This document shows, one piece after another, positions 46,900 through 58,200 of a stretch of 64,000 bases of DNA. Source of the DNA: Tamarix chinensis (taxonomy: Eukaryota; Streptophyta; Magnoliopsida; Caryophyllales; Tamaricaceae); contig CM060174.1 in NCBI GenBank assembly GCA_030549775.1, positions 41,583,086-41,647,085 of the forward strand, in the 5' to 3' direction. Numbering within the stretch: the stretch's first letter is position 1; every line of letters starts with the position of its first letter. The notes below the pieces were generated by a model. It did not search any database. It saw only the letters and a list, made by a program, of their open reading frames with translations, and was not told where the DNA came from. The position numbers were made by a program, and so were the translations under genes.

Positions 46900-47295
46900 A
46901 TTGAGTACCGGTCCACCGGATATAATAGTGGTCCAGGAGCGTGTTGCCCTGGTATGTGATTATGAATACCGGTCCACCGGTTATAATAGTGGCCAGGAGC
47001 GTTGTGCCCTGGATGATGATTTTATATATATTCCGGTCCACCAGCTAAAATAGTGGGGGTCCTGAGCTCAATAAAATCAGTTATGTATGTGAATAAGATT
47101 ATGGAAAAATACTAATCACTTATAATGGAACACCATGTGAGTCGGGGCCAGACCGGTCCACCGGCAAATAATAGTGGTCAGGTGCGTTCTGCCCTGTGTG
47201 TTTATCTTCCGGTCCATCCGGCAATAATAGTGGTCAGAGGCGTTCTGCCCTGAGTGTATACTTTCCGGTCCACCGGCTATAATAGTGGGGTTCTC
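46900..47295 (-). repeat. CCGGTCCACCGG/TATAATAGTGG array (unit C)
   Basis: Six units with cores starting near 46908, 46967, 47033, 47153, 47212 and 47264. Each has CCGGTCCACCGG, then TATAATAGTGG or AATAATAGTGG, and most then have an AGGAGCGTT..GCCCTGG stem. Confidence 0.82.
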
Positions 47296-47844
47296 GCACT
47301 CACACAGATATAAAATATGATATTGATTGAATGATGATGGAATAATGGCTTAAGGCCAGAATGTACTGATCTTACACTATGACATGGCTTAAGGCCCAAA
47401 GATATCGATCGTGAATTATAACTTGTGTTAGGTGTTATTGTTATGTATGCACCTCTTATTATTTATGTGCGTGACTTGCATTATGTGCCGTATGCGGGCC
47501 TGTCTTTAAGTGTGGTATTAAAGGGTTACTCAGTACCGTAGTACTGAAGGGATTCCCTTTATGGGGCCCCTGCCTATTCAATGGGCAGTGCCCTTGCACG
47601 TATTTTCAGGTGCTACTCAAGTGGGTTACGGGAAAGAGAGTAAGGAATTTTCCGGTATCATGGCTTTTTCTCTTTCTCATTTAAATTCTTGGTTTTAAAT
47701 GTTAACGTTGTTAAAGTAGCCACCATTGGTGGATTTTATTCCTGAAAACGATTTGATGCGCTACTCTGATTTAAATATGTTGAAGTTCTTGCAATTTACT
47801 CTGATTTATGCATGTTGAATGTCTTTCGAATTGTATTTCATTTT

Positions 47845-47915
47845 CTTAGCCTTAGCACTTGGTACTGGAACGGTATGAGTGAACCGGTCTGGTACTAAGT
47901 GTGGCGGTAATACTC
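47845..47915 (-). repeat. Conserved subterminal stem (unit C)
   Basis: ACTTGGTACTGGAACGGT and AACCGGTCTGGTACTAAG are imperfect inverted partners about 7 bp apart, 90-150 bp inside the end at 48002. Confidence 0.72.
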
Positions 47916-48007
47916 CCAAAGTTCACATTTTATTTATCTGCTTCCGCTAATCTTCCTTTTAATTAACGAAATTTTTCAGTAGTGAATTTTGGGGGTGTTA
48001 CACTATT

Positions 48008-48655
48008 CCTAACCGATGGATCGACTTGAACCTGACTCAATAATCTTTCACTTTATATGATTAATGTCTTAAGTGTCTTATTCAGAATTTTAACCCTAGA
48101 TATGCATGACTAACTCCCTCTACGCTCATCCTACAAAAGGACCCGTCTCACATCATAAGGCTCCTGCACCTCCTAACTTTCCCAACATTCTTTCCTCCTT
48201 ACCCTAACCCATACTAGAGCCCATCTCCCATGTATATGGGTCAAGGCTAACTACCTTACACTTCCAAGTCCACTCACCATCTCACTCTAGAGTTTTATTC
48301 TGAAACCCTAATTTAGGCCTAAGTGGCCCATCCTACTCCACCTTACACAACCCAAATTATTTTTAATACTCCACACATCACAACCCATAGATTCCACCCT
48401 CATCATCACACGTTAATCACCAAGTACACGTGTGACCCCGAAACCCTAAGTAGCTACACTAAACCCTAGCTAGCCACACCAAACCCTAGATCAGTCTCCT
48501 ATGCACCATTATACTGTCTCATGTACTATTTTTCATCCAAAGTATTCAAACACCCAAATAACACTTCCATCACCTTCCTCACACACCAAATCAACTTTCC
48601 ATATGTAAATTTCACCCCATGTAGACTTTACACATCCCATGCAACCCTTCAAACT
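48008..48655 (+). other. Unit B spacer, non-coding
   Basis: Continuation of unit B after C. It shares CTTTCACTTTAxxTGATTAAT and the CATGTACTATTTTTCATCCAAA-like block with D (56390-56600). No gene. Confidence 0.5.
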
Positions 48656-48985
48656 ATTTTATGCAACCCTAAATCTCACATGTGAGACCCTAGATTCACC
48701 CTCGCAACCCTAGATTCTTCCATACGTACTCAGATTCTCCCATACACAACCCTATATTCTCCCATGTGAAACCATAGATTCTCCAATGTACAACCTTAGA
48801 TTCTCCCATGCACAACCATAGATTCTCTCATGCAAAACACTAGATTCCTCCATGCAAAGCCATAGATTCAATTCCCCCATACAAAACCATAGATTCTCCC
48901 ATAAGAAACTCTAGATTAGATTCTCCCATGCAATACCATAGTTTCTCCCATTCAAAACCATAAATTAGATTCTTCCATTCCTTCA
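48656..48985 (+). repeat. TAGATTCTCCCATGCAAAACC array (unit B)
   Basis: About a dozen units of 25-35 bp with the words ATAGATTCTCCCAT and CAAAACCATAG. Related to the array in D at 56700-57475. Confidence 0.8.
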
Positions 48986-49703
48986 TTTTACTTTCATACC
49001 CTATTATTCTTCCACTGATGGATCATTAAATTTTTTTTAGGTCAACTCACATCCCTTGGTCAACTTATTTCCCTTTGGTCAACTTATTTCCCCTTTGGTC
49101 CACTTACTTCCCCATTTTTCCTTTTCCATCATTTCCCTCACACAATACACATTAACATCCTCACATGCACGTCTTACAGGGTCACAACACATCACATCAC
49201 ATTCCACAACATTTCACCACATATACATATCAACATATATAATAAGAAGGCACACAAGCATACCTTAACTCCAAGCTACTCCATATATAAAATAGTCAAC
49301 TAATAGCACATGATACACAACACGACATTATATAAGGCATCCAAGGCATATAATACACAACACAATTATGGCCTTAACTACACCCTTACCTAATACGACA
49401 CTAGTCTTAGAGCATGCTCCTACGCCTCCATAGGGCTTTGACTGGTCTCACCTATATGAGGGAAACACTAAATATTAGATTTCCTCCTATCAAAAATACC
49501 ATTATTCCTTATTTATGCTAAGATTAGGGTTTTGGATAAAATAATAATATAATAGTAATAACACTAACTAATTACTAATTTTGCTAAAGGTAAAAGTAAT
49601 AATAGTCATATTGTAAAAGATCATAATATAAGATTTGAAGATTTTACCCTAATAATAATAAAGATACTAAAAAAAATGATGATGATGATGATGATAATAA
49701 TAA

Positions 49704-49755
<52 letters not shown>

Positions 49756-49949
49756 TGGTTTGAAATAAATGGTGGAATAAGGGATTCAACCCTTCATCAA
49801 AATAATACTAATAATAATACTATTAACATTAATAAGAACAATAATAAAATAATAATAGTAATTAAAAATTGATAATAATACTAATAATAGTATAATTCAA
49901 AAATTAAGTAAATTAGGGCTTTGACCCTACTTTGAAATAATAATAACAC

Positions 49950-49980
<31 letters not shown>

Positions 49981-50200
49981 CCATAATAATAATATATTTG
50001 AACTAAAATAGAATAGGGCTTCGGCCCTCAATAATAATAAAAATAATAACATTAGTATTAGTATTAGTATTAGTAGTAGTAGCAGCAGTAGTAATAGTAG
50101 TAATATATTCAAAATAATGGAAATATAACAAAATAAAATAAATAAAGCTCGTATAAATAGGGTAAAAGGGTTTAGAGGGTTTAAGGTTCTACCTTGGGTT
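48986..50200. repeat. Unit B: spacer and (AAT)n-rich stretch
   Basis: A short GGTCAACTTATTTCCC triplication (49040-49100) is followed by non-coding DNA with a block shared with D (GAGCATGCTCCTACGCCTCC at about 49411; the copy at 57757 has GCACGCTCC). (ATG)n/(AAT)n runs at 49676-49755, another (AAT)n at about 49950-49980, and (TTAGTA)n-type sequence near 50050-50085 complete it. The ORF at 49927-50232 reads the microsatellite. Confidence 0.7.
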
Positions 50201-51380
50201 TGTGGTAACAGGCAGCACTGACGATGGTGCACGGTGGTGGTGGTGGTGGCCAGAAAAAGAGAAGAAAGAAGAGAAAGTTGAGAGCTGGGAAAAAGAGAGG
50301 GTGGAAGTTGGGGTGTTTATAATTGCCTAGATGGAGATGAGAAAAATGAGGGTGGCGGCGTAGCTAATGGTGGCAGCAGCTGTGGTGGCTGAAAGGGAAG
50401 GAAAGGAAGAAAGGGAGGAGGAGAGGGAGGCAGAGGAAAAGAAGGGTAGGGGAGATAGAGGGGGGTCTGTAGCGTAGTTTGGGAAGTGCAAGAGGCGGTG
50501 GTTACGGCTTTGGAAATTTGCATTGCTAATGGTGGTACGAAGGGCGGCGGATGTGGAAGGAAGGATTGATCGAGGAGGCTACTTTGCATTGCTGGGGTGG
50601 CTCATGTAGGGAAAATTGAGGGAAAAGGGTGGTGTTGTTAGTTAGAGAGCGGTACAGGGAGTGGTTCTAAGGGTTGTTTGAACATCGGCTTTGGACGACA
50701 GCGATAGAAGAGGCGTTTGAAGTGGCAGTGGTGCACGAGAAAGGAATTATGGGTTTTGGGAAAAAAGGCTCGATTCCAAGATGGTTAGGGGTATTTATAG
50801 AGCTAAAGGGAGGGAATATGGTCAGAGAGGTGATGGGAGAATAGGGCAGGTGGGTTAGGGTTCCCCGACGATGATGGCAGGCTCGCGCACGACTGTGTCA
50901 TGGCCTACAAATGACTAGCGCAAAAGAGGGGGGATCGTGTGAGAAGAGAGGGAAGTGGGTTGGGTCAAGGTCACTAGTAAGTCAGGGTGAGGAGAGAGGA
51001 GAGGAAACGGCTGGTCAAATCAAGTATGGCAGTGGCAAAATATGTAGGGGTTCAGGCTGGTCGGAGGGAAGAAGAAGGAAGGAGGAAGAAGACACGTGGA
51101 CTGGGGGGTCTAGGGAAGAGAAGAAAGAAAAGAAAAGAGGGGGAAAACTATCTGGGCAACAGGGACAAAAAAATGAATCAAAATCCAGCGTTCTAGGGGT
51201 TTGGGATGTGCCTAAAGAAAAAGAATAGAAGGAGGATTTGGATCGTGGGAAGCTGGGCCCAATTCAAGGGAAAAGAAGAGAAAAAGAAAAGGAGAAGAAG
51301 GAAAAAGAAAGAAAAGGAAGGAAAAGAAAGAAAGAAAAGGAAAAAGGAAAAGGGGAAAAAGAAAAGTAGGTGGGTTGGGA
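50200..51380. other. Purine-rich GC block of unit B, no proven gene
   Basis: Strong G/A skew on the plus strand ending in a long GGAAAAG tract (51260-51370). Frames such as 50911-51228 (+) and 50317-50589 (-, Pro-rich) are open because of composition. The position corresponds to the GC-rich block of A and C, but I could not align it with confidence. Confidence 0.5.
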
Positions 51381-51651
51381 TAATTAAAATAATTTGGATA
51401 TTTGGGATATTTAAAAATAATAATATTTAATTTTTCTTTTTAGGCTAATTTAGGATTTTTAAAAGATTTTTCTTAAATTCCAATTTAATTAGCAAAATAC
51501 TCAAATTTTTCTTAATTAAAATATTTATTATTTTCCTCTTGATTTTCCCTAATTAATTTCCTTTTTAAAAATAATTAATCTAATTTATTTCCATAATAAA
51601 GCCTTAATTAGCTAAATTCATAAAAATAGGGTTTTTGGGCATTACAATACT

Positions 51652-52900
51652 CCTTAACCAAATCTATCCACCTTCATTGTCTCATATTTAGCTTATGCTA
51701 AATGAAGATGTACTTGAAGCTCTTATTTGAAGATGTACTTGAAGCTCTTATTTCTTGTGAAGAACTTACACAACAACACATACAAGTAATGTCACCCAAT
51801 CTTCTAGGAAAAAAAAACTACATCTTCCCCAAGGTTGTGAGTGGGGTAGTTCTACTCATGGCTCTTTATCTTAGAAGAAGCAATTGCACCTACGCTCTCA
51901 TGAAACAAAAACACACATCCTATATTATGCTTAGGTGCATCACTCTATACCTCGAATTCCTCAAAACCTAATGACAAGGTGAGCACTGGATATGATTTTA
52001 GTATCCTCTTGAGCTTATTAAAAGCCTCTATGCACTTATCCATTACAAAGAAAGTATATCGTCTTCTTCAAAAAATTGGTTAAAGGGCAAGTGGTCCTAG
52101 AAAATCCCTAGATAAAATGTCTGTAGTAGCCTTTAAAACCTCAAAAATTGTGTACCTCCACAAGATTCATTGGTGCTGACTACTTTGATTTCTCTCAAAT
52201 CTTCAAAGGATCTACTAAAACATTGTCCATTGATATGGCAGGTATAAGGAAAGCTACCTCATTTAGCTAAATCTCACACTTCAAGAGCATAGTGTACAAC
52301 TCATGCATCCTCAACATAGCCAATGTCTTCCTTAGATGTTGTTCATGCTCCTTATGTGTCCTAGAGTAAATCACGATATCATCGATGAAAACCACAATTA
52401 ATTGATCGAGCTATTGTAAGAAGATTTAGTTCATGAAGCCTATGAACACCGTCAGCACATTTGTGAGTGTAAATGACATCATAGTGAACACATAATGGCC
52501 ATACTTCATCCTCAAGTTAGTCCCTTATATATCTTTCTCAGTAATCCTCAACTATTAAATTGTATATTTAAAAACACTAAAACCCCATGTAGCTTATTAA
52601 AATGGTCATCGATCTAAGGGAAAGGGTAGTGGTTCTTCACCATAACCTTGTTCAATCATCAGTAAATGATGTGAAGTCTTAACCCACCATCCTTCTTATT
52701 TAAAAAAAAGTACTACTTCTCCCCATGGTAATACACTTAGTTGAATTCACCCCTTCTCAATTAACTCCCCTAAATGAAAGAACAACTCTTCCATCTCATT
52801 AGGTGACAAGCAATAGGGCACCATTGATAGAGGCTGTTTCCTATGTAGAATTTCTATCATGAAATCTATCTCTAATGCTCGCAGCATACCTAGGATCTCA
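51652..52900 (-). pseudogene. G3 reverse transcriptase and RNase H, broken
   Basis: On the minus strand, RT shows EMEELFFHLGELIEKG, the WGEVVLF segment, LRMKYGHYVFTMMSF and the catalytic FIDDIVIYS box (52370-52410; Gypsy often has FIDDIL). RNase H follows at 51990-51652 with IGCVFLFHE, HE.NYPTHNLGEDVVFF and FFTRNKSFKYIF. A perfect 25-bp tandem duplication (51704-51753) sits in the RNase H segment. The reading then continues across unit B at 41843. Stops and shifts are frequent. Confidence 0.85.
51704..51753 (-). repeat. Perfect 25-bp tandem duplication in G3 RNase H
   Basis: GAAGATGTACTTGAAGCTCT followed by TATTT occurs twice without a mismatch (51704-51728 and 51729-51753). The absence of differences suggests it arose late. 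Confidence 0.92.
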
Positions 52901-53520
52901 TTAGGAAGCACTTCAGGAAAATCTTATATCATTTGATGTTCTCAACTAATGGATCCTTGACACTGAAGTCATTAGCACTACACTGGTCGAGCAGGTACCC
53001 TTTTTGTACCAATGTATCAAGCGCAACTATAAACACCATCCTCACTTAGAGCCAAGGCTTCTATCTTTGGTAAGAGACCTTAGAACCCTTTAGTCCTTCG
53101 ATAACAACACGCTCTTGTGCAAAATCAATCATAGGATGATATCTCAAGAGTATATCCATCCTAAGGATTAGGTTGAAGTCTATCCTATAAGAAGGAACCA
53201 TAGTTTTCCTTGCTACGAAAGAAGTAGACACCAAAGAATGCGAAGTATCTAAATTGAATAATACATGTGTAACAAAGGAAGAAACCATAAAATATACCTG
53301 TGACAACATATGCCTACCTATCAGCCATTAACTAACTCAGTACATTGAGATACTTATTTGGAGGTGGTCCTGCAACATTACCCCAACCATACTCTAGCTT
53401 AAATGTATAGGGCCTCCAAATCCTCTAATATGGAGCACTCATAATAAATCCACTATCTATATGTAAAGCTTTATGAGTTGGCGGTGTCTAGGCCTTAGTT
53501 CCCTACAAATATTTCTACCC
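52901..53520 (-). pseudogene. G3 aspartic protease region, broken
   Basis: The open piece 53309-53061 reads THVLFNLDTSHSLVS where intact Gypsy proteases have VLFDSGATHSFVS. The DSG triad has become NLD, so it is inactive. ILRMDILLRYHPMIDF and ERVVIEGL follow, matching the protease-to-RT linker of plant Gypsy pol. Adjacent frames are closed. Confidence 0.8.
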
Positions 53521-53539
53521 TTTCAAGATACTACATCCT

Positions 53540-53605
53540 ATTACACGAAACTCAGAGCGATAGTGCCCCATCCTACCACAAACATAACACTGAACAAAGT
53601 GTCCA
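53540..53605 (-). pseudogene. G3 gag zinc knuckle, damaged
   Basis: The minus strand reads FVQCYVCGRMGHYRSEF. Two cysteines and the histidine of the CCHC knuckle are kept; the last cysteine is lost. Confidence 0.75.
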
Positions 53606-53979
53606 CCTTAATTGATCCTTAAGATGTTTTCACAACACTATTCATATATAAATTGCCTCATTATTGCCTAGGTCGAATACCCTCCATAACAAGGTACAAA
53701 CCCAAATTGGTGATTGTATATGACTTGAAATTTCTTCTCTCCTCTTTGGTGCTAATTGTCATTGAACTTCTACTTGGCCTGTAACTGGGTACTGCAAGCT
53801 TACACAATTAATTATGCTTCCAAGGCATAGTCATGCATGTACTAAGTGTCCTATCCATAAGTCCCCACAAGAATCACCTAAAATATCATACTTTTCCCTA
53901 AATAGAATAGGTATCCTTCATCTACTCATCAACATTGAACTCTAGATTAGAATGTATAAGATTTAAGTAGCGATTGTAG

Positions 53980-54400
53980 TACTCCTTTAATATGGATGTA
54001 CCTTGATGTAAGGTCTTGAGCATCTTACTATTCTATCCTCATGTACGTAGGGTAGAAATGTACCCTAAGAATCTAAATGAAATTCTCACAATAATTTGTA
54101 GTGGCACCTCTCAACTATTGACCACTGCACCACTCAATACCATAACCTTGCAAGTGGAACACTCTAGTGTCAACACTCTTACCCTCTAGGTAGCCACTAG
54201 CCACAAAAATCTTCTCAAAATCTTTCAACCATCAATCAAATACATCTCGATCCTCTTAACCCTCAAATATTAACTAGCGATAAAGATCAACCTTGCAATG
54301 TCAATCCTCTTATTTTAGCACATGAAAAGGAGGTGTTAGTGATGGATCCATAAAACGCTCAAGAAAGTGGTTTGCCTTCTAAAAATACTAAGCCTAGTTA
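53980..54400 (-). pseudogene. G3 gag core, broken
   Basis: Minus-strand pieces include DRDVFDW, LKDFEKIFVASGYLE and VFHLQGYGIEWC, the same gag motif order as G1 (10945-11340). Stops separate them. Between gag and the knuckle (53605-53980) only weak remnants can be followed. Confidence 0.72.
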
Positions 54401-54601
54401 GAAAGGACAACTACTAGCTACATTGTTAGTATATATGGAGGTAGCACATTACACATAAGGTTAGCAGTTAGTCCTAACTAAGAAATTTAAGGCCAACTCC
54501 AAACCCAAAGTAATTATTACTTGTAGCCTAGACTAGATTCTATAGACTTTGATAAGGCTAAAGAAATTTGTTTCTACAAAGCAACATTAGGATTTAAAAA
54601 C

Positions 54602-54618
54602 TTAAACTCTAATAGCAA
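54602..54618 (-). other. Degraded primer site of G3
   Basis: On the minus strand TTGCTATTAGAGTTT corresponds to TTGGTATCAGAGCCT with three or four changes. It immediately follows the LTR end GTGTTACA. Confidence 0.55.
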
Positions 54619-54622
54619 CTTG

Positions 54623-54859
54623 TAACACTACTTTAAGCCAAACAATTTTGTTTCAAAGATAATGGGGAACCATTTATAAGAGTAAAATTGGGGAATGTTA
54701 CCACAACATCACCATGAGGCAAGTGTGTTCATCACCTAACCCATTCTTAAAACAAGACAAAAGGGAAAAACAACAAAAAAAACGTGTGTTGTATAAAAGA
54801 AACTACAATAATTCTATAATGAAAATAATGAGAATAGTATTATATATAAAAAAAAATAG
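54623..54859 (-). repeat. End of the G3 5' LTR, cut by unit E
   Basis: Plus strand begins TGTAACACTACTTTAAG, i.e. the LTR ends ...AGTGTTACA on the minus strand. Only the last 237 bp are seen before unit E; the rest should lie beyond the window. The ORF 54714-54920 is not meaningful. Confidence 0.55.
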
Positions 54860-55479
54860 TGTAATCCCCCAAAATTTTAGAAAAACCTATAATTTAATAA
54901 ATAACTTTTATTTGAATTAAATTAACTTTTAAAATTATTTAATTTAATTATTTTATGGATTTTTGAGTATATAAATTTGGACGGGAATATTTCGTAAATT
55001 AAAATAGATATTTTGTTATTTTATCATGCTATTTTTATTTAAATAATTTTCCAAACTAATATTTTACTAACTTTATCCTTTTTAAACTAATATATTATAT
55101 TATAATGAATTAAATTATTAAATTAAATAATTTATCAAGAATATTACATTTTATGATTTTATAAATTATTTTATTTTATTTTCCCTATTTTCTCATTTTC
55201 CCTTTTCCCCTTTTTCCTTTTTCTTCTTTTCTTTTCCCTTTTCTTCCTTTGGGCTGCCACCCGGCCTGGCTTGTCTCCCCTGCGCACTGGGCCGCTGGCC
55301 CATCTCCCCTCTCTCTTCCTTCCTCTCACCGCACGACCCGCTTCTGCCTTCTTTTCCTCACTCGCTCGCTCATCACAACCAACTTAGCCTTCTTTTTACC
55401 TTCTGTAACACCCCAAAATTCACAATTTTCTTTTTAAAAACGGAAGCAATTAAGATAGAAACACTTAAAACCTGTGGAT

Positions 55480-55560
55480 TCTGGGAATGTTACCGCCACA
55501 CTTAGTACCAGACCGGTTCTCTCCAACCGTTCCAGTACCAAGTGCTAAGGCTAAAGAAAA
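55480..55560 (+). repeat. Conserved subterminal stem (unit D)
   Basis: TTAGTACCAGACCGGTT and AACCGTTCCAGTACCAAG, separated by six bases, form the clearest example of this imperfect inverted repeat. Confidence 0.75.
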
Positions 55561-56034
55561 TATTTACGTTAAATTCAAATTAACAACTCATAAAAGAATT
55601 CCAAAGATCATACAACAAAATCAGAGTACGCATAAACGTTTATTAACACTTGTAACTTCCAAATAGAAATACATTTAAACAAGATAAAACCCGATGAGTC
55701 AAATTCCGGATTGCCTACTCACTCAAGTCAGGCCTGCCACCCCAAAACAGTCTCTGATCTTAAACCTGCACAAGAGGTCTGCTCCCCACCATCAGTGGAT
55801 CATCACAGGACCCATCAACCAAGGTAGTATCAGTACGGGTCCAGTACTGAGTAAGGTGACTTGATCACTAAGGCCAACACATAAATCATGCAGAACATAA
55901 AAGAGCATATTCATAAATGCATATGATCAACTGGGTAAAAGTACAAAGGCCCAATTGTAGACTGGATTAATTTTTAAATTAATCTCTGATCAGAATTCAT
56001 TTCACACCATACTTTTTATCGAGTCCATACGAGT

Positions 56035-56375
56035 ACAGGAACCCCACTATTTTGCCGGTGGATCGGTCTCCAGGGCACTCTAGCTCCTGGCCACTATTAT
56101 AGCCGGTGGATCGGTCACTTAGGGTACATGCCCTACCACTATTATATGCCGGTGGATCGGTCTAGCCCCTTCTCGCACGGTGTTCCACTGTAAGTAGATA
56201 ATGTCTTCCCACTTATTAACAACATGTATAGTTTGGTTTGTTGAGCTCGGGATCCCCCACTGTTTTAGCCGGTGGATTGGTCACTAGGGTAACATACCCT
56301 ACCACTATTAAGCCGGTGGATCGATCTCCAGGTTACCGTAGTACCTGGCCACTATTATGCCGGTGGATCGGTCTG
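56035..56375 (+). repeat. CCGGTGGATCGGT array (unit D)
   Basis: Six units with the core GCCGGTGGATCGGTC, several preceded by CCACTATTAT and followed by CAGGGCA/CTCCTGG-type stems. Confidence 0.82.
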
Positions 56376-56699
56376 GGCCCGGCTTAACGTCTTTCACTTT
56401 ACGTGATTAATGTCTTAAGTATCTTATTCAAAGGCTTTTACCCTAGACATGCATAAATCTTCACACATCATAATTACACTTTAATCACCATATACACATT
56501 CAATAGTCAATCACTCCAAACCCTAATTCAGTCACCTCCATACCCTTATAATGTCTTACGTATTATTTTTCACCCAAAACATTCAAACACCCAAATAACT
56601 CTTCTACTTCCTCCCTTACATCCCAAATCAACTTTTCACACGTAAATTTCACTTCCATGCAAACACTAATCTTTCCACGCAAACCTTCAAACCTTTTTC

Positions 56700-57475
56700 A
56701 TGTAAACCCTAAAATTCCACGTGAAGCCCTAAATTCAACCATGCAAACCCTAATACCACCATACAACCATCAATATCACCATGTAAATCCTAATACCACC
56801 ATACAACTATAATTACCACCATACAACCTTAATATCATCATACAAACCCTAATACCAACATACATCCATTAATACCACCAGGTAAACCCTAGATTCCGTC
56901 ATACAAAACCATAAATTCAATCCAACCAAAACCAAAGATTCACCCATACCAAACCCTAAATTCAAACCATAAAGATTCTTCCATACCAAACCCTAAATTC
57001 AAGCCATAAAGATTCTTCCACATAAAATCATAAATTAGAATCTCCCAAGGAAAACTATAAATTGAATTTCCCCCAAGCAAATCCTAAATTAGATTCCCCC
57101 ATATAATATCATAAATTACATTTTCCCAAATAACATCATGAATTAGATTCTCCCAAACAAATTATAAATTAACTCTCCCAATCAAATCATAACTTAAGTT
57201 CTCCCATATAATATTATAAATTACTTTCTCCAAAATAACATCATAAACTAAATTCTCCCAAACAAATTATAAATTAACTCTCCCAATCAAATCATAACTT
57301 AAATTCTCCCATATAATATTATAAATTACATTCTCCCAAATAACATCATAAACTAAATTCTCCCAAACAAACCATAATTTAATTCTCCCAATCAATCATA
57401 AATTAAATTCTCCCATATAATATCATAAATTAAATTCTCCCAAATAGCATCATAAACTAGATTATTCCTTATAAA
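56700..57475 (+). repeat. TTCTCCCA array with 105-bp higher-order repeat (unit D)
   Basis: The left part has AAACCCTAATACCACCAT-type units; the right part has TAAATTxxATTCTCCCAAA units of about 26 bp. From 57151 four units repeat as a 105-bp block: TCCCAAACAA recurs at 57151, 57256 and 57361. Confidence 0.82.
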
Positions 57476-58068
57476 ACCATAAAATTTAGGTCAACTCACT
57501 TCCCTTAGTCAACTTCTTTCCCCATCCTCCTTTTTCATCCTTCCTCTCACACAAACCACATCGACTTCCTCACATACACAACACATATCATCATACATAA
57601 TTAATACACATACCATGCACAACATACTTCAACTCCAAGTCATACTACATATAAAATATTTAATAATAATAATCAATAGATACATAACATGCGAAACACA
57701 TAATACACATAAGCACATAAAAGGCCTTAGCACTCCTTACCTAAAACGACACCGGTCTTGGAGCACGCTCCTACGCCTCCTTAGGGTTTTGACCGATTTT
57801 ACCTATTATGAGAGAAAAGCTAAAATTAGACTCTCTCCTATCAAAATAATATTAAACACTAATTTAATATAAGACTAGTTTTTTTTTTATAAAATAATAA
57901 TAACAAAAATACTAAAATAATATCAATATTAATATTAATAAGAATAATAAAAATAGTAGAAATAATAATAAAAAGGCATTACTCAAAAATAAAGTGAAAT
58001 AAGGGATTCAGACCCTTTACCAAAATAATACTAAAAGATTATTTGTAAATTAAATAACCCAATTCAGA

Positions 58069-58070
<2 letters not shown>
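57476..58070 (+). other. Unit D spacer, non-coding
   Basis: GGTCAACTCACTTCCC, the CTCCTACGCCTCC block and GGGATTCAGACCC match unit B. No gene; the ORF 57615-57872 is chance. Confidence 0.5.
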
Positions 58071-58071
<1 letters not shown>

Positions 58072-58121
<50 letters not shown>

Positions 58122-58143
58122 TAATAATAATGATAATAATAGT
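58072..58143. repeat. (AAT)n microsatellite (unit D)
   Basis: About 20 AAT/ATA triplets with two TGATAAT interruptions. It lies 60 bp before the point where D turns into inverted B-tail sequence. Confidence 0.9.
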
Positions 58144-58200
58144 AACATTATTAACACACTAATGTTATTGCAATTAAGATAGTCTGTTTTTAAGGGGGTA

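Larger units (their letters stand above)
42819..48002 (-). mobile_element. Unit C: 5.2 kb non-coding LTR-like insertion
   Basis: Plus-strand ends are TGTAATACCCCAAAAATTTC and AATTTTGGGGGTGTTACA, with perfect CTATT duplications (42814-42818 and 48003-48007). It is in the opposite orientation to A, B and D. From right to left it has the conserved stem, CCGGTCCACCGG array, paired repeat with a perfect palindrome, TTACCC-type array, hairpin, GC-rich block and AT-rich end, exactly as in A. It is the least damaged copy in the window by the state of its palindromes and longest open frame. Confidence 0.85.
41844..51646 (+). mobile_element. Unit B: 4.6 kb non-coding LTR-like insertion, split by C
   Basis: Begins TGTAACACCTTAAAATTTCAC and ends GGGTTTTTGGGCATTACA. 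It is flanked by perfect ATACT copies (41839-41843 and 51647-51651). Removing unit C and one CTATT leaves about 4,614 bp. It shares the terminal stem and CCGGTGGATCGGT array with A, but its middle has a TTCTCCCAT array and (AAT)n runs instead of the TTACCC array, so it groups with D. No coding region. The purine-rich block at 50200-51380 opens chance Lys/Glu/Arg-rich frames. Confidence 0.82.
41331..54859 (-). mobile_element. Ty3/Gypsy retrotransposon G3 (minus), split by units B and C
   Basis: Reading the minus strand: LTR end (54859-54623), PBS, gag, zinc knuckle, protease, RT, RNase H, and integrase zinc finger (about 41335). Unit B interrupts it exactly between 51652 and 41843, inside RNase H; the reading resumes across the ATACT duplication with the expected residues. 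The integrase core and 3' LTR are missing beyond 41330. Unit E is inserted in its 5' LTR at 54860. The iMet-like PBS and Gypsy domain order are clear. Confidence 0.83.

Noticed and set aside
48430..48490. AAACCCTA words resembling plant telomere repeats (also 56700-57000)
   Set aside because: They are scattered single copies inside the B and D arrays, not head-to-tail runs of CCCTAAA.
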